From: Methanomassiliicoccus sp.
Lineage (GTDB): Archaea > Thermoplasmatota > Thermoplasmata > Methanomassiliicoccales > Methanomassiliicoccaceae
Direction of reading: 5' to 3'
Length of the DNA stretch: 63,891 nt
Assembly: GCA_018262895.1 (NCBI GenBank)
Contig: JADFDJ010000012.1
Span: 1-63,891 of the forward strand
Shown here: piece by piece, positions 45,068-53,413 of the stretch
How the letters are laid out: every line of letters starts with the position of its first letter
How positions within the stretch are numbered: position 1 is the first letter of the stretch
Notes under the pieces: generated by a model
What the model was told of the DNA's origin: nothing
Database searches by the model: none
Seen by the model: the letters and a program-made list of their open reading frames with translations, nothing else
Position numbers and translations under genes: made by a program

Positions 45068-46507
45068 CTAGGTGTTGCCCCTGATGATGGTGCCCGTTCC
45101 CTTGTTCCCGATGGCATGCGTTCCGACAAATTTGTTGTACTCGATGATGTTCCCGGTGCTGCCGGGGTTGGCGATGGTGACAACGTACTGAGCCATGTTC
45201 TCTATCTGGTTGTACGCTATCTGGTTGTAGCTGCTGCCCGAGGTCTTGGAGATGTGGATGGCTATGCCGTTCACACAGTTGGAGACTGTGTTGTACAGCA
45301 CCTTGTTCTTGTTGCCATCAACGATCTGGATCCCAGGGTAGGTCTTGGTCCGCACCACATCCACATCGTTGTAGCTTATGGTGTTGGAGTCACCTCTGAC
45401 AGAGATACCGACGTCGGTGGTGTCATGCACGATGTTCTTGGTGATGAGGCTGTTGGTGCATATGGCAACAATACCGCCGCCGACACCGGTACCAGAGTAG
45501 TATCTCCCGGTCTCATACACGACGTTGTCACGCACCGTGCACTTGTCCGCGAACATACCCGGAACCCCGTACCCCAGGTTGATGCCGTAGTGCATCCCAT
45601 CGACGCCGCAGTCAACGACCTTGTTCTTCTCGATGAGGTTGTTCACGCCTTTGTCCTCCGTTCCCCGCAGGCTGATGCTGAGACCAGATGTTTCGGTCCT
45701 CTCCACCAGGTTGCCGCGCATCACGTTGTTGTTGATGGTCTGCGCCGCTCCATCGTTCTCTGTATAGAAGTAGCAGCCCCCAGCAGCGGTGTCGTGGATA
45801 TGGCAGTTCTCGACTACGCAGTTGTTGCACACGTACATGAAGATGCCGTGGCCCAGCCAGGAGCTGCCCCGGGCCTTGTTACCGGCATTGTACGTCTCCA
45901 CGTTGGATATGGTGATGTAGCTGCTCTTGTAGAACACTATGTTACCATAGGCGGCATCGTGGACGTTGAGGTCCTTTATAGTAGCATATTTGCACGATGC
46001 GAAATCGAGCGCTCTGCGTTCGACCCCCCCTAGGCTCTGAGCTGCCTGGTTGGCATTCCACTCCCCTCCCACGATCTCGAAGTTGCTGATGCCGCTTGCC
46101 GTGGCCATGTGGGTGTTGGAGTTGGTACCCATCGTTATCTTGCCGCTGAGCTGGAGGATTGTGTAGCTTCGCATCTGGATGGCCTTGGTCAGGGTGAACG
46201 TGCCTTGCAGCAGAACGGTCTCCTTCGTGGTCCTCCCTGAGGTCAGGGAGTCGATGGCCTTCTGGATTGCAGATGCCGCGTTGGTGCTGGAATACACAAC
46301 AGCTCCGTTAGCGTTCTTTACATAATAGGTACTGCCAGAGGGATAGACCACATATTTGTACGATGAATTGGTCGTTGCCGCACTGGCATTTTCCGTGACG
46401 ATCGGGGACATCACTGCCATCATCATGAACGACGCGGCAATAAGACCAACCATCAATGGTAACCTATTTCTTTTGGTCACATAGCTGAAAATACGTCCCA
46501 TTTTCAC
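45068..46507 (-). CDS. Exported beta-helix surface protein without Ig-like domains
   Basis: 479 residues. Signal segment at about 15-40, ending V-T-E-N-A-S-A-A (a plausible cleavage site). The shared header follows directly (Y-K-Y-V-V-Y-P-S-G-S-T-Y-Y, A-A-S-A-I-Q-K-A-I-D-S-L-T-S-G, E-T-V-L-L-Q-G-T-F), then beta-helix repeats to the end (K-D-L-N-V-H-D-A-A-Y-G-N-I, N-N-V-M-R-G-N-L-V-E-R-T-E, A-Y-N-Q-I-E-N). It is the simplest member of the four-protein family and nearly collinear with the C-terminal 430 residues of the 40129 protein. Start GTG 46507 (or ATG 46501) with AAAGGTGTG. Stop TAG. Confidence 0.8.
   Translation of the reverse strand: MKMGRIFSYVTKRNRLPLMVGLIAASFMMMAVMSPIVTENASAATTNSSYKYVVYPSGSTYYVKNANGAVVYSSTNAASAIQKAIDSLTSGRTTKETVLLQGTFTLTKAIQMRSYTILQLSGKITMGTNSNTHMATASGISNFEIVGGEWNANQAAQSLGGVERRALDFASCKYATIKDLNVHDAAYGNIVFYKSSYITISNVETYNAGNKARGSSWLGHGIFMYVCNNCVVENCHIHDTAAGGCYFYTENDGAAQTINNNVMRGNLVERTETSGLSISLRGTEDKGVNNLIEKNKVVDCGVDGMHYGINLGYGVPGMFADKCTVRDNVVYETGRYYSGTGVGGGIVAICTNSLITKNIVHDTTDVGISVRGDSNTISYNDVDVVRTKTYPGIQIVDGNKNKVLYNTVSNCVNGIAIHISKTSGSSYNQIAYNQIENMAQYVVTIANPGSTGNIIEYNKFVGTHAIGNKGTGTIIRGNT
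45666..45718. repeat. 53-base exact repeat, copy B
   Basis: Identical to 40727-40779; flanking bases also align with few differences. Confidence 0.85.
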
Positions 46508-47203
46508 ACCTTTTTCCCACCTTCTCTTCTTGGTGTTGACGTTTTTTACGTCTTATTTTATTCAATTATTCCATTTTATTGCTCCGTAGATCCATATTTT
46601 TTGATTTTTTACATGTTCATTATAACAAAAATTTCCCCTAAAAAAGTATTTATTACGATATCGAAAAAGCGAACTGGCTCATCAATATTATCTAATATAT
46701 TATATTTATAAAAGTTGTATATTAATAAAAATAAACATATATATTATTTGCTAAATACTGGGTGTCAAGCTTTATTTATGCTATCTTTTTTGATAATAAT
46801 TCAATAACAATCAACAGGAGGAAAAACAGATGGGAGTTGCCCCGTATCACCTAACCAATTAACATGGCTTAAGACGAAAGGATGGTTCATTGAGCTCATT
46901 ACGCCGTCGAGCGGACGAAAAATATTCGACCACAAAGGGTTGTTTAAATATTACTTAAAAAATCGAATTCTAGCCATCATTAATATTATATTAAATAAGA
47001 TTTCTTTGACTGATTCTTTCGGACTATATTTTTATTGACTCTGGTGTATCTTCAAGAAATAAAAAAAATGAATAAAATTGTCGATCCGTGACCGCAACCT
47101 GTTCAGGCTACCCTCGTTCGGTCATTGTTAACGTGGGAGAGAGGCCGGTAATAGCTCTTTTAGAAATCATGCTTGAGGACGTTTAAACAATGTATCTCAA
47201 AGA
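46508..47203. other. 696-base AT-rich spacer
   Basis: The longest non-coding stretch. It is very AT-rich at 46540-46800 and 46920-47080. It contains a ten-codon plus-strand ORF with a strong Shine-Dalgarno site (46830-46862). Both flanking genes are on the minus strand, so only the 45068 promoter is expected here. Confidence 0.45.
46830..46862 (+). other. Ten-codon mini-ORF behind an AGGAGG site
   Basis: AGGAGG (46816-46821) is followed after eight bases by ATG and ten codons (M-G-V-A-P-Y-H-L-T-N) to TAA. It stands alone on the plus strand. It may be a leader peptide, the start of a lost gene, or chance. Confidence 0.25.
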
Positions 47204-48373
47204 TCACATATCGCAGTCTGCCTGGGAAGGGTCCATGTCCGTTCGTTGTACTGATAGCTTGGACAGAACCTTCCTTTGCAGACCGAACCTGCCGTCCAGC
47301 TGCTGGACAGGGCGGGACCTCATGATGTGGTTCATCATGGACGCCGCTCCCCTGGTGGCCTGAATCCCGACAAGGATCGATTTTTGACAACCCATCTCGT
47401 ACTTGTATTGCTGCTCCCCTCCGCCCCAGACGGTGAAGGTTGTGCCACGTTCGCGCAGGTCGTTCAACGCGTGGTAGGTGACCAACCACCCAGGGGAGAA
47501 CCTCATGAGCGAATTGTTCATCCCTAGACGATACATGTAGGCCCTGCCCCTATCGAGGAAACCGAACAGTTGACCTGCGACCTCACCATCGATAGTGCAT
47601 TCGTAAGCGAACCCCTCGCACCCATCATGGGCGATCAGGGAGGCTTTGGCGAGGAACTCGCTGTTATTGGGCCGGAGGAAAGAGCTGCCTCCCCTAGTGC
47701 TCCACCGCTCGATGTGCTGTTCGGCGTAGATATCTGCCGCCTTCCTCATCTCCTCTGGTGGGACCTTCCTGAAGCTGAGCTCGTGCCCCTCTCGCTCCAT
47801 CATCCTCAGGGTCTTTCCCAGCGTTCTGCGGGCATGTTTGCTGAAGGTCTCGGTGATGTCCCCTTCCTGCTTGATGGGCAGCACCAGATTGACGTTGGGC
47901 GTCTGGTCCTCGGCGTTCCAGCTCGAGTGGGCAGCACGGATATACGTGCGTATGGCAGCTGTATCCTCCATGTTCTGGGTCCACAAGATGCTCCACTTCA
48001 AGCTCTTCATCTCAAAGATTATCCGTTCCAGAACGTCCCTGCGTTCCGGCTCGTACATAATGGAGTTAGTGACCAACCTGAGGCATTTGGGGATACCTCC
48101 AACGAGGGACAATGTTTTCAAGGTAAGGCCCTTCATTCGAAAATCGGTAGTGGCCAGAGGAGCTATGCCCACCAGGTCCCCCTTGTCCTCCACAAGTATC
48201 AGTCGCGGGGAGGCGGAGGCCTGGAACGTCTCCAGCCAGACCTTTGAGATCTCACAGCTGCTGTAGGCGTTCCCCCCCGTTCGTCTTCTCAGGGCTTCCC
48301 ATTGGTCTATGTGATCGGACATCTCATCGGGAGATGTTATCAGGATGGTCCTCAATTTGTTACCAGCTATCAA
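47204..48373 (-). CDS. FemAB/BioF2-like acyl- or aminoacyltransferase
   Basis: 389 residues with the two-GNAT-domain plan of this family. The N-terminal half has W-E-A-L-R-R-R-T-G-G-N-A-Y-S-S and L-V-G-I-A-P-L-A. The C-terminal half has F-S-K-H-A-R-R-T-L-G-K-T-L-R-M-M-E-R-E-G, E-Q-H-I-E-R-W, G-E-V-A-G-Q-L-F-G-F, and Y-K-Y-E-M-G-C-Q near the end. Relatives add amino acids to peptidoglycan or acyl groups to exopolysaccharide; archaea lack peptidoglycan, so a surface glycan or lipid is a more likely acceptor. Start TTG 48373; TATA-like TATATAA lies near 48423. Confidence 0.8.
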   Translation of the reverse strand: MIAGNKLRTILITSPDEMSDHIDQWEALRRRTGGNAYSSCEISKVWLETFQASASPRLILVEDKGDLVGIAPLATTDFRMKGLTLKTLSLVGGIPKCLRLVTNSIMYEPERRDVLERIIFEMKSLKWSILWTQNMEDTAAIRTYIRAAHSSWNAEDQTPNVNLVLPIKQEGDITETFSKHARRTLGKTLRMMEREGHELSFRKVPPEEMRKAADIYAEQHIERWSTRGGSSFLRPNNSEFLAKASLIAHDGCEGFAYECTIDGEVAGQLFGFLDRGRAYMYRLGMNNSLMRFSPGWLVTYHALNDLRERGTTFTVWGGGEQQYKYEMGCQKSILVGIQATRGAASMMNHIMRSRPVQQLDGRFGLQRKVLSKLSVQRTDMDPSQADCDM

Positions 48374-48488
48374 ACGTCGATCGGTCGTCTCAAGTTCTGT
48401 GGAAAATATCTCTTCACCTGATTATATAGGCATACGTCCGAAATGATAGCCAAGGGAAAGGAATGATGAGGTGACGATCATCGGCCCT

Positions 48489-49586
48489 TCAAGGTCTGTT
48501 AGGGGCCGTGGACATCGTTATTGGAGGGAAGGAGAGATACTTATCCAGTTTTTTCAGAGGGAGGGAGCTGACAAATTGCGAATGCTCCAGCGGGCTCGCC
48601 TTAGGACCGACGAACACCGGCTGCGTCCAGCCCCATCCGTTGTTGGCGCCTACCACCGCCCGCACATAGCCTTCGGTACCGTTGAAGTGGTATGTGGCCT
48701 GGGAGCCGTTGAATGCCACCAAAAGCCTACCGTCAGAGCCGAAGAACCGTATGGTGTCCGCTCCCGGGGCGGTCACGGTGATGTTCGATTGCGCGACCAC
48801 CACATCGTCTATTACCGCCCCCGTGGACGCGTAGAACGAGCCCCGCTTGATGGCATCTATAATATTGTCCGTGCTAAGGTCGCCGGACGACCGGACCACG
48901 ATCCAACCCTTGCCATAGTCCGAAGCGCTGTGCGCATCGTCCCCCGCCAGGCCCCACACCATCTTCCCGGCGGTGAGAGCATCGTCCCACCATCCGATCG
49001 TCGACATGGAGACGTAGAAGCCGTTGGCGATCTCCAGGCATGTGTAGTTGGTCAGGGCCGCCATGACCTCGTCCTCGTAGGCATATTTGTAGAACGCAGG
49101 GTGGTTGAGCGTTACTATCCCGCCCTGGGCGGTCATGTTATCGACCCTCTCCTGCTCCGGTGCGTACCTGTACGGCGCGTAAGAGATGTTGATCCCGTTC
49201 ATGTGCGTCTTCCCGGTCGATTCGGTAGAGCCCTTTCCATACTCCTGGCCCAGCACCAGTATGCTACCGGTGACCTTGGCGATCTTCTCATGGTCTGTAA
49301 GCGCGATGAAGTCATAGCCCAGGTCAGCATACCGTGAGACCACGTCCTGGGGGGATAAGGCACCGTCCGAAAGTGTGGAGTGGCAGTGCATCTGGCCCTT
49401 GTACCATTCACCCCCGGTGGCGTAGGGATTGTACATGACCCTGCCGTCCGTGGGCGTCTCGATGGTCGATGATCCAGCCGCTCCATCGTCAGTCGGTGCT
49501 CTCCATATCTTAGTGATAGAGGTGGCTAAGGTCAGTGCTCCGACGGCGAGTATGACGATAAGGATGACAGGGAACTTGCTTCTCAT
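48489..49586 (-). CDS. Exported PHP-domain phosphoesterase-like protein (CehA/McbA type)
   Basis: An N-terminal membrane segment (residues 4-24) precedes the PHP metal site: Q-M-H-C-H-S-T-L-S-D-G (H-x-H), L-T-D-H-E, L-N-H-P-A and G-D-D-A-H. PHP enzymes are metal-dependent phosphoesterases or amidohydrolases. The C-terminal about 100 residues form a beta-rich domain (S-G-D-L-S-T-D onward). The protein is outside or at the membrane, which is unusual for PHP phosphatases; a nuclease- or glycan-phosphodiesterase role is possible but not shown. The frame starts at TTG 49592; ATG 49586 is chosen. Confidence 0.8.
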   Translation of the reverse strand: MRSKFPVILIVILAVGALTLATSITKIWRAPTDDGAAGSSTIETPTDGRVMYNPYATGGEWYKGQMHCHSTLSDGALSPQDVVSRYADLGYDFIALTDHEKIAKVTGSILVLGQEYGKGSTESTGKTHMNGINISYAPYRYAPEQERVDNMTAQGGIVTLNHPAFYKYAYEDEVMAALTNYTCLEIANGFYVSMSTIGWWDDALTAGKMVWGLAGDDAHSASDYGKGWIVVRSSGDLSTDNIIDAIKRGSFYASTGAVIDDVVVAQSNITVTAPGADTIRFFGSDGRLLVAFNGSQATYHFNGTEGYVRAVVGANNGWGWTQPVFVGPKASPLEHSQFVSSLPLKKLDKYLSFPPITMSTAPNRP

Positions 49587-49630
49587 GTTCAAGGACCGAT
49601 ACCCAGGAAGGGATGATCACGTATAATCAT

Positions 49631-49873
49631 TCCCACCTGGCACGCCTTGGTCACACAAGCTCAGGTTGCTCGAGGAAGACCTACGGTCTATCGAAAAGCA
49701 TCCATCCATTGACGCGGTCATCTCAGGAGAAGATCGATTAGGATGTCGGGAACTATTTTGAGAAGAAGGTGTCCGGAACGATCCATTACCAGATCATCAA
49801 CATCCCGGTGTACGAGCAGGCGATCAGGCACAGATTTGGACGTCCACACAGTAAACCTACCCGCGTCCAGTGA
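49631..49873 (+). pseudogene. Possible decayed coding remnant
   Basis: On the plus strand two frames read like consecutive parts of one protein. Bases 49640-49735 encode W-S-H-K-L-R-L-L-E-E-D-L-R-S-I-E-K-H-P; bases 49742-49870 encode V-G-N-Y-F-E-K-K-V-S-G-T-I-H-Y-Q and N-I-P-V-Y-E-Q-A-I-R-H-R-F-G before a TGA. A frameshift near 49735 would join them. No start codon or family is identified. Confidence 0.3.
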
Positions 49874-49983
49874 GAGGTATTTATGAACGGCCAATCGTCC
49901 AAGGAGGATGGTTTGGTCTAGATGCGATTTCATTCCTGGAGCGACCTTGTCGATGGGCGTTGTCAACTCCAAACCGAGCATCA

Positions 49984-51606
49984 TCAGGTTCCTTGCGAGG
50001 ATGACTCATCGATGGTGCGGGTCAGCCATTCCATGTAATCCAATGCAACAAAATAATTGATGATCTCTCGTCCAGTGTACTGTTCCCTGAACCTATCGCG
50101 TGATATCATCCCATAGTAGGCCTGAGGGTGATTGTCATACATGTTTCGTTTCCTTATAAAATAGAAAGGATGTGCCATCAAATTGGATAGGCGCCTGTTC
50201 TTCATCACCAGTTCTGCCACGCTCTCGACCAGCCTTTTTTCCATTGGCTTTTGATAGCACGGGATACGAGCATCACCGATGTACTCCCGGCTCAGCCTAT
50301 CCACGAACATTTTGAAGATGGTCTTATTAAATCTATATTCATAAGGCATCCTGCTCCAGAAATCCACGAACTCCTTGTCGTGAAGAGGAAGCCACCATGA
50401 AAAACCCCGATACTCGTAGTTCCTCACGACCTGCACAAGCAGCTTGGACTGCCGATTGTTATAATCCCAAGACTCATATGCGCTATGCCTGTCCTCATAT
50501 TGTGACAAGTCTCCAAGGAAATCAGCTATGTGTTCCCTGCACTCCCGTAACAGGGTCGAATCGCTTATCAATTGCCCGTTAATATTATAATTTCGAACCA
50601 ATACATCATCGATAGCCATCTCCATCCGTTTCAGGTCGCCCTTCAACGCCGGCTTAACGGGCATGGCCACAGTATGACCTGTCACGAAGATGCTGTCACT
50701 GGGTATGAGATGATTATCGACCAGGTACTTCACCGCCGGGAAATCCTGGATGTAAGGTGTTGATGCGAGACCACTCCCGTATCGACAGTAGTCCTGATAA
50801 TCGTCAGATCGGTACAATTCCGACCATCTTTTGTTGGTATACTCCACGAACTCCCAGCGCAGGCCTAATGCGTTCGCGACGCTCTTGCTGATATTGGATT
50901 CAAGATTATCAGGCCGTCCATAGCTGTAGGTGATGATGTCCTTGTAACCAAGGCGCTTGAGCATGAGAACGGTTAACTTAGAGTCGTATCCTCCGCTTAA
51001 AGGAACGACGATCGTTCTTCCCTGAGCTTGTTTTATTAAACGCTTGAATACGTTGACCAATACATCCTCAAGCTCCCTCAACCCCGTCTCAATGTCTCCA
51101 TTAAAATAATGGCCTGGGACGTAGTGTTGATAATAGCCGCGCTCCAAGCGAACGCCTTTATCGTCATCTCTAGTAAAGTGGATTAATTCCCCTGACCGGA
51201 CCTGTTTGATGTTCGGCAGGAGCGTTCGATCATCTGTTACATATCCGGTCAAAATGAACTCTCTCTTGGACCTTTCATCGATAATGTGGTCCCCCAACAT
51301 TTCCTGGATATGCCATGGATCATCACTGATGTAGACGTTTTTATGATCATGACCGTAGAAAAGAGGTATACTTCGAACCCTATCTACCGCCGCATAGATG
51401 CCATCTTCGCTCTGATGGACGATAGTATAGAACCCATTGAACTCGCGCATGGCCTCGGAAATGGCACGCACGTCCTCGTGCTCCAAGAAGATGCGGTCCA
51501 AGGTCTCGACTGGTAGCTCATCATTGCCGATCAGGACCACTCCCCTCAATGATGTATTATGTGAATTCCGCCAATCTCCATAGCCTCCGAAAAAGTTGAA
51601 CCGCAT
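49984..51606 (-). CDS. Asparagine-synthetase-like amidotransferase lacking the glutaminase cysteine
   Basis: 540 residues. The N-terminal half has the Ntn-glutaminase scaffold (F-N-G-F-Y-T-I-V, D-R-V-R-S-I-P-L-F-Y, L-T-G-Y-V). The C-terminal half has the ATP-pyrophosphatase loop V-P-L-S-G-G-Y-D-S-K (about residue 202-211) and late W-W-L-P-L-H-D and Y-Q-K-P motifs. True AsnB begins Met-Cys and uses that Cys to hydrolyse glutamine. Here neither possible start (TTG 51621, ATG 51606 M-R-F-N-F-F-G-G) supplies it, so glutamine hydrolysis is unlikely. The enzyme may use free ammonia or another amine to amidate a sugar acid. ATG 51606 is favoured by the TATA-like box at 51639-51648. Confidence 0.8.
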   Translation of the reverse strand: MRFNFFGGYGDWRNSHNTSLRGVVLIGNDELPVETLDRIFLEHEDVRAISEAMREFNGFYTIVHQSEDGIYAAVDRVRSIPLFYGHDHKNVYISDDPWHIQEMLGDHIIDERSKREFILTGYVTDDRTLLPNIKQVRSGELIHFTRDDDKGVRLERGYYQHYVPGHYFNGDIETGLRELEDVLVNVFKRLIKQAQGRTIVVPLSGGYDSKLTVLMLKRLGYKDIITYSYGRPDNLESNISKSVANALGLRWEFVEYTNKRWSELYRSDDYQDYCRYGSGLASTPYIQDFPAVKYLVDNHLIPSDSIFVTGHTVAMPVKPALKGDLKRMEMAIDDVLVRNYNINGQLISDSTLLRECREHIADFLGDLSQYEDRHSAYESWDYNNRQSKLLVQVVRNYEYRGFSWWLPLHDKEFVDFWSRMPYEYRFNKTIFKMFVDRLSREYIGDARIPCYQKPMEKRLVESVAELVMKNRRLSNLMAHPFYFIRKRNMYDNHPQAYYGMISRDRFREQYTGREIINYFVALDYMEWLTRTIDESSSQGT

Positions 51607-51908
51607 CCAATCTTCCGACAAACTGAATCGATAGGGTGCATAAAAACCTAACTCGAAGTGAATTCGGTCCTTAAGCGCATATATATGATCTCTTAAACGA
51701 AGGCTGTAATCTCTCTCGCGGATGAAATACCATTACCCAGATACTTTTTTTTATGTGGATAGAGGGTGATCGTTTGTTACCTGATCGAGAAGTAGGCTCT
51801 AGATAACATATCGATGGCCCCACCCGGAATGCCACTTCGGACTGGATAAGTTTTCCATCTGGTGCTTGATCAACTCTTTCTCACATTTTATTACTTTTTT
51901 AAAGCACA
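51607..51908. other. 302-base divergent spacer
   Basis: TATA-like CATAAAAACC (51639-51648, read on the minus strand) for the 49984 gene, and T-rich DNA at 51884-51900 before the GNAT gene. Nothing else is seen. Confidence 0.4.
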
Positions 51909-52505
51909 ATGATTATCAACACATGTCGCCTTCCGTCAAACATGGCGAGGTCTTTGAGGAAGCAGGGCATTTTCGACCATCTGCCCTCTTTGGTCCAGAA
52001 CCTCTTGAGAAGAGCGGCGCTCGTTAATTTCAAGGAACACAAGGTCCGGACACGATCATTCGACACTAAAGACCTCGATAGAGTGATGGAGATATATAGG
52101 CAGAACTTCAACGGGGGAAATGAAGCGACCATAATGAGATATGGCTCGATACAACGTCCGATCTTCTACGTCGTCCAAGACGCCTCCGGAAAGGTCGTCG
52201 GTTACTGCACCTATTACTTGAACCTGAAGTTCCAAGGGTGCCGGGTGAACAGGATTGCGACAATATACTCCATAGCCATCGATGATGCGAGCAAGGGCGA
52301 GGGCTGGGGCGATCTCCTCCTCGAGGAGAGCATCGCGGAGTTGAGGAAGAACCGCATCTCTAACATCCGCCTTTTTGTGAACATCAACAACAAGTCCGCG
52401 ATAGGTCTCTATGTGAAGCATGGCTTCCAAAAGACCGATGATTTGGAAGACATCTGTGGCAGGGGAGAGAGATGCTTCGTGATGGAAAGGTCTCTCCGTG
52501 ATTGA
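51909..52505 (+). CDS. GNAT-family N-acetyltransferase
   Basis: 198 residues with a standard GNAT core: V-V-G-Y-C-T-Y-Y strand, I-Y-S-I-A-I-D-D-A-S-K-G-E-G-W-G-D-L-L-L (acetyl-CoA loop with one replaced Gly/Arg position), and N-I-N-N-K-S-A-I-G-L-Y-V-K-H-G-F, the RimI-like motif. The acceptor is unknown. The first 30 residues are basic and hydrophobic; ATG 51942 (M-A-R-S-L-R-K) is an alternative start. It precedes an acyltransferase gene on the same strand by about 200 bases. Confidence 0.8.
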   Translation: MIINTCRLPSNMARSLRKQGIFDHLPSLVQNLLRRAALVNFKEHKVRTRSFDTKDLDRVMEIYRQNFNGGNEATIMRYGSIQRPIFYVVQDASGKVVGYCTYYLNLKFQGCRVNRIATIYSIAIDDASKGEGWGDLLLEESIAELRKNRISNIRLFVNINNKSAIGLYVKHGFQKTDDLEDICGRGERCFVMERSLRD

Positions 52506-52711
52506 ATAGGGGGTTTGATCATGAACGGTTGCAAGACAAGCTCGCATTTATCACGCTTCGCAGGACGATCTCACGGCAAGCAGTCATCGTTCCAAAAACT
52601 AGAATCGGTTGAGACCACACCAGAGAATAAGGGGTGGGTGTCGATGGACGTCATTGGCGAAGTGAGGAAAAAGAAATATGTTTTCATGGCTTTTAATGTG
52701 AGGGGGATAAT

Positions 52712-53215
52712 ATGGGATTGATCGCCAATCTCAAGGAGAACATCAGGTATTTCGGGTGGCGGAGGTGCGTATTCTATTTTGCAGCTCAGCGCATCCTCAG
52801 GATAAACGCTCATGTCCCATGGAAGGTGCATCCCACCAGCCAGGTGAAAGGGGTTGAGAGGATAGTCCGCAAGGACATGTGGACCATCCCCGGGGCTTCC
52901 CCCTGCTGCTACATTCAGGCGATGAACGGCATTGAGTTCGGGAAGAACGTCATCATCGCCCCCGGCGTGGCCATCGTCTCCGCGAACCACGATCTGAACG
53001 ATTTCAGTAAGCACGAGCCAGCGGAGCCCATAAGGATCGATGACAATTGCTGGTTGGGAGCCAACTGCGTCATCCTTCCCGGAGTGCACCTTTCGGAGCA
53101 CACCATCGTCGCGGCAGGAGCGGTGGTGGTCAGCGACTCTCCGCCAAACTGCGTGATAGGCGGCGTCCCGGCCAAGGTGATCAAGACCCTGCCCAACTAC
53201 GGGGAGAAGGGATGA
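52712..53215 (+). CDS. Left-handed beta-helix acyltransferase (maltose/galactoside O-acetyltransferase-like)
   Basis: 167 residues. Hexapeptide repeats (G-K-N-V-I-I-A-P-G-V, I-V-S-A-N-H-D-L-N with the catalytic-type His, I-D-D-N-C-W-L-G-A-N-C-V-I-L-P-G-V, I-V-A-A-G-A-V-V) and the ending I-G-G-V-P-A-K-V-I-K are typical of LbH O-acetyltransferases acting as trimers with acetyl-CoA. The start ATG 52712 has GAGGGGGAT upstream. O-acetylation of the surface glycan is the likely role. Confidence 0.88.
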   Translation: MGLIANLKENIRYFGWRRCVFYFAAQRILRINAHVPWKVHPTSQVKGVERIVRKDMWTIPGASPCCYIQAMNGIEFGKNVIIAPGVAIVSANHDLNDFSKHEPAEPIRIDDNCWLGANCVILPGVHLSEHTIVAAGAVVVSDSPPNCVIGGVPAKVIKTLPNYGEKG

Positions 53216-53413
53216 CCCCGTTCCCCTGAATCCTACACATTATTCCGAAGCTCTGGTCCAACGCTCGACTACGCTGGGATGCGAGCTCCTATCTATGAGC
53301 CTGAGCTACGAGCGATAGTTAAATAACAGGCAGCTAATCCCTACCGGACCACTATCCTTGATAACGGCTATCGGTCTCAGGCTCTGAGGCCATGGGGAAG
53401 TAAAGGCCACTGC

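Noticed and set aside
49718-49984. 88-codon minus-strand frame starting within the asparagine-synthetase stop (TGATG)
   Set aside because: The overlap resembles translational coupling, but the opposite strand reads more like protein and no family pattern appears here.
52515-52721. 68-codon frame before the acyltransferase
   Set aside because: Overlaps the next gene's ribosome-binding site; no family pattern.
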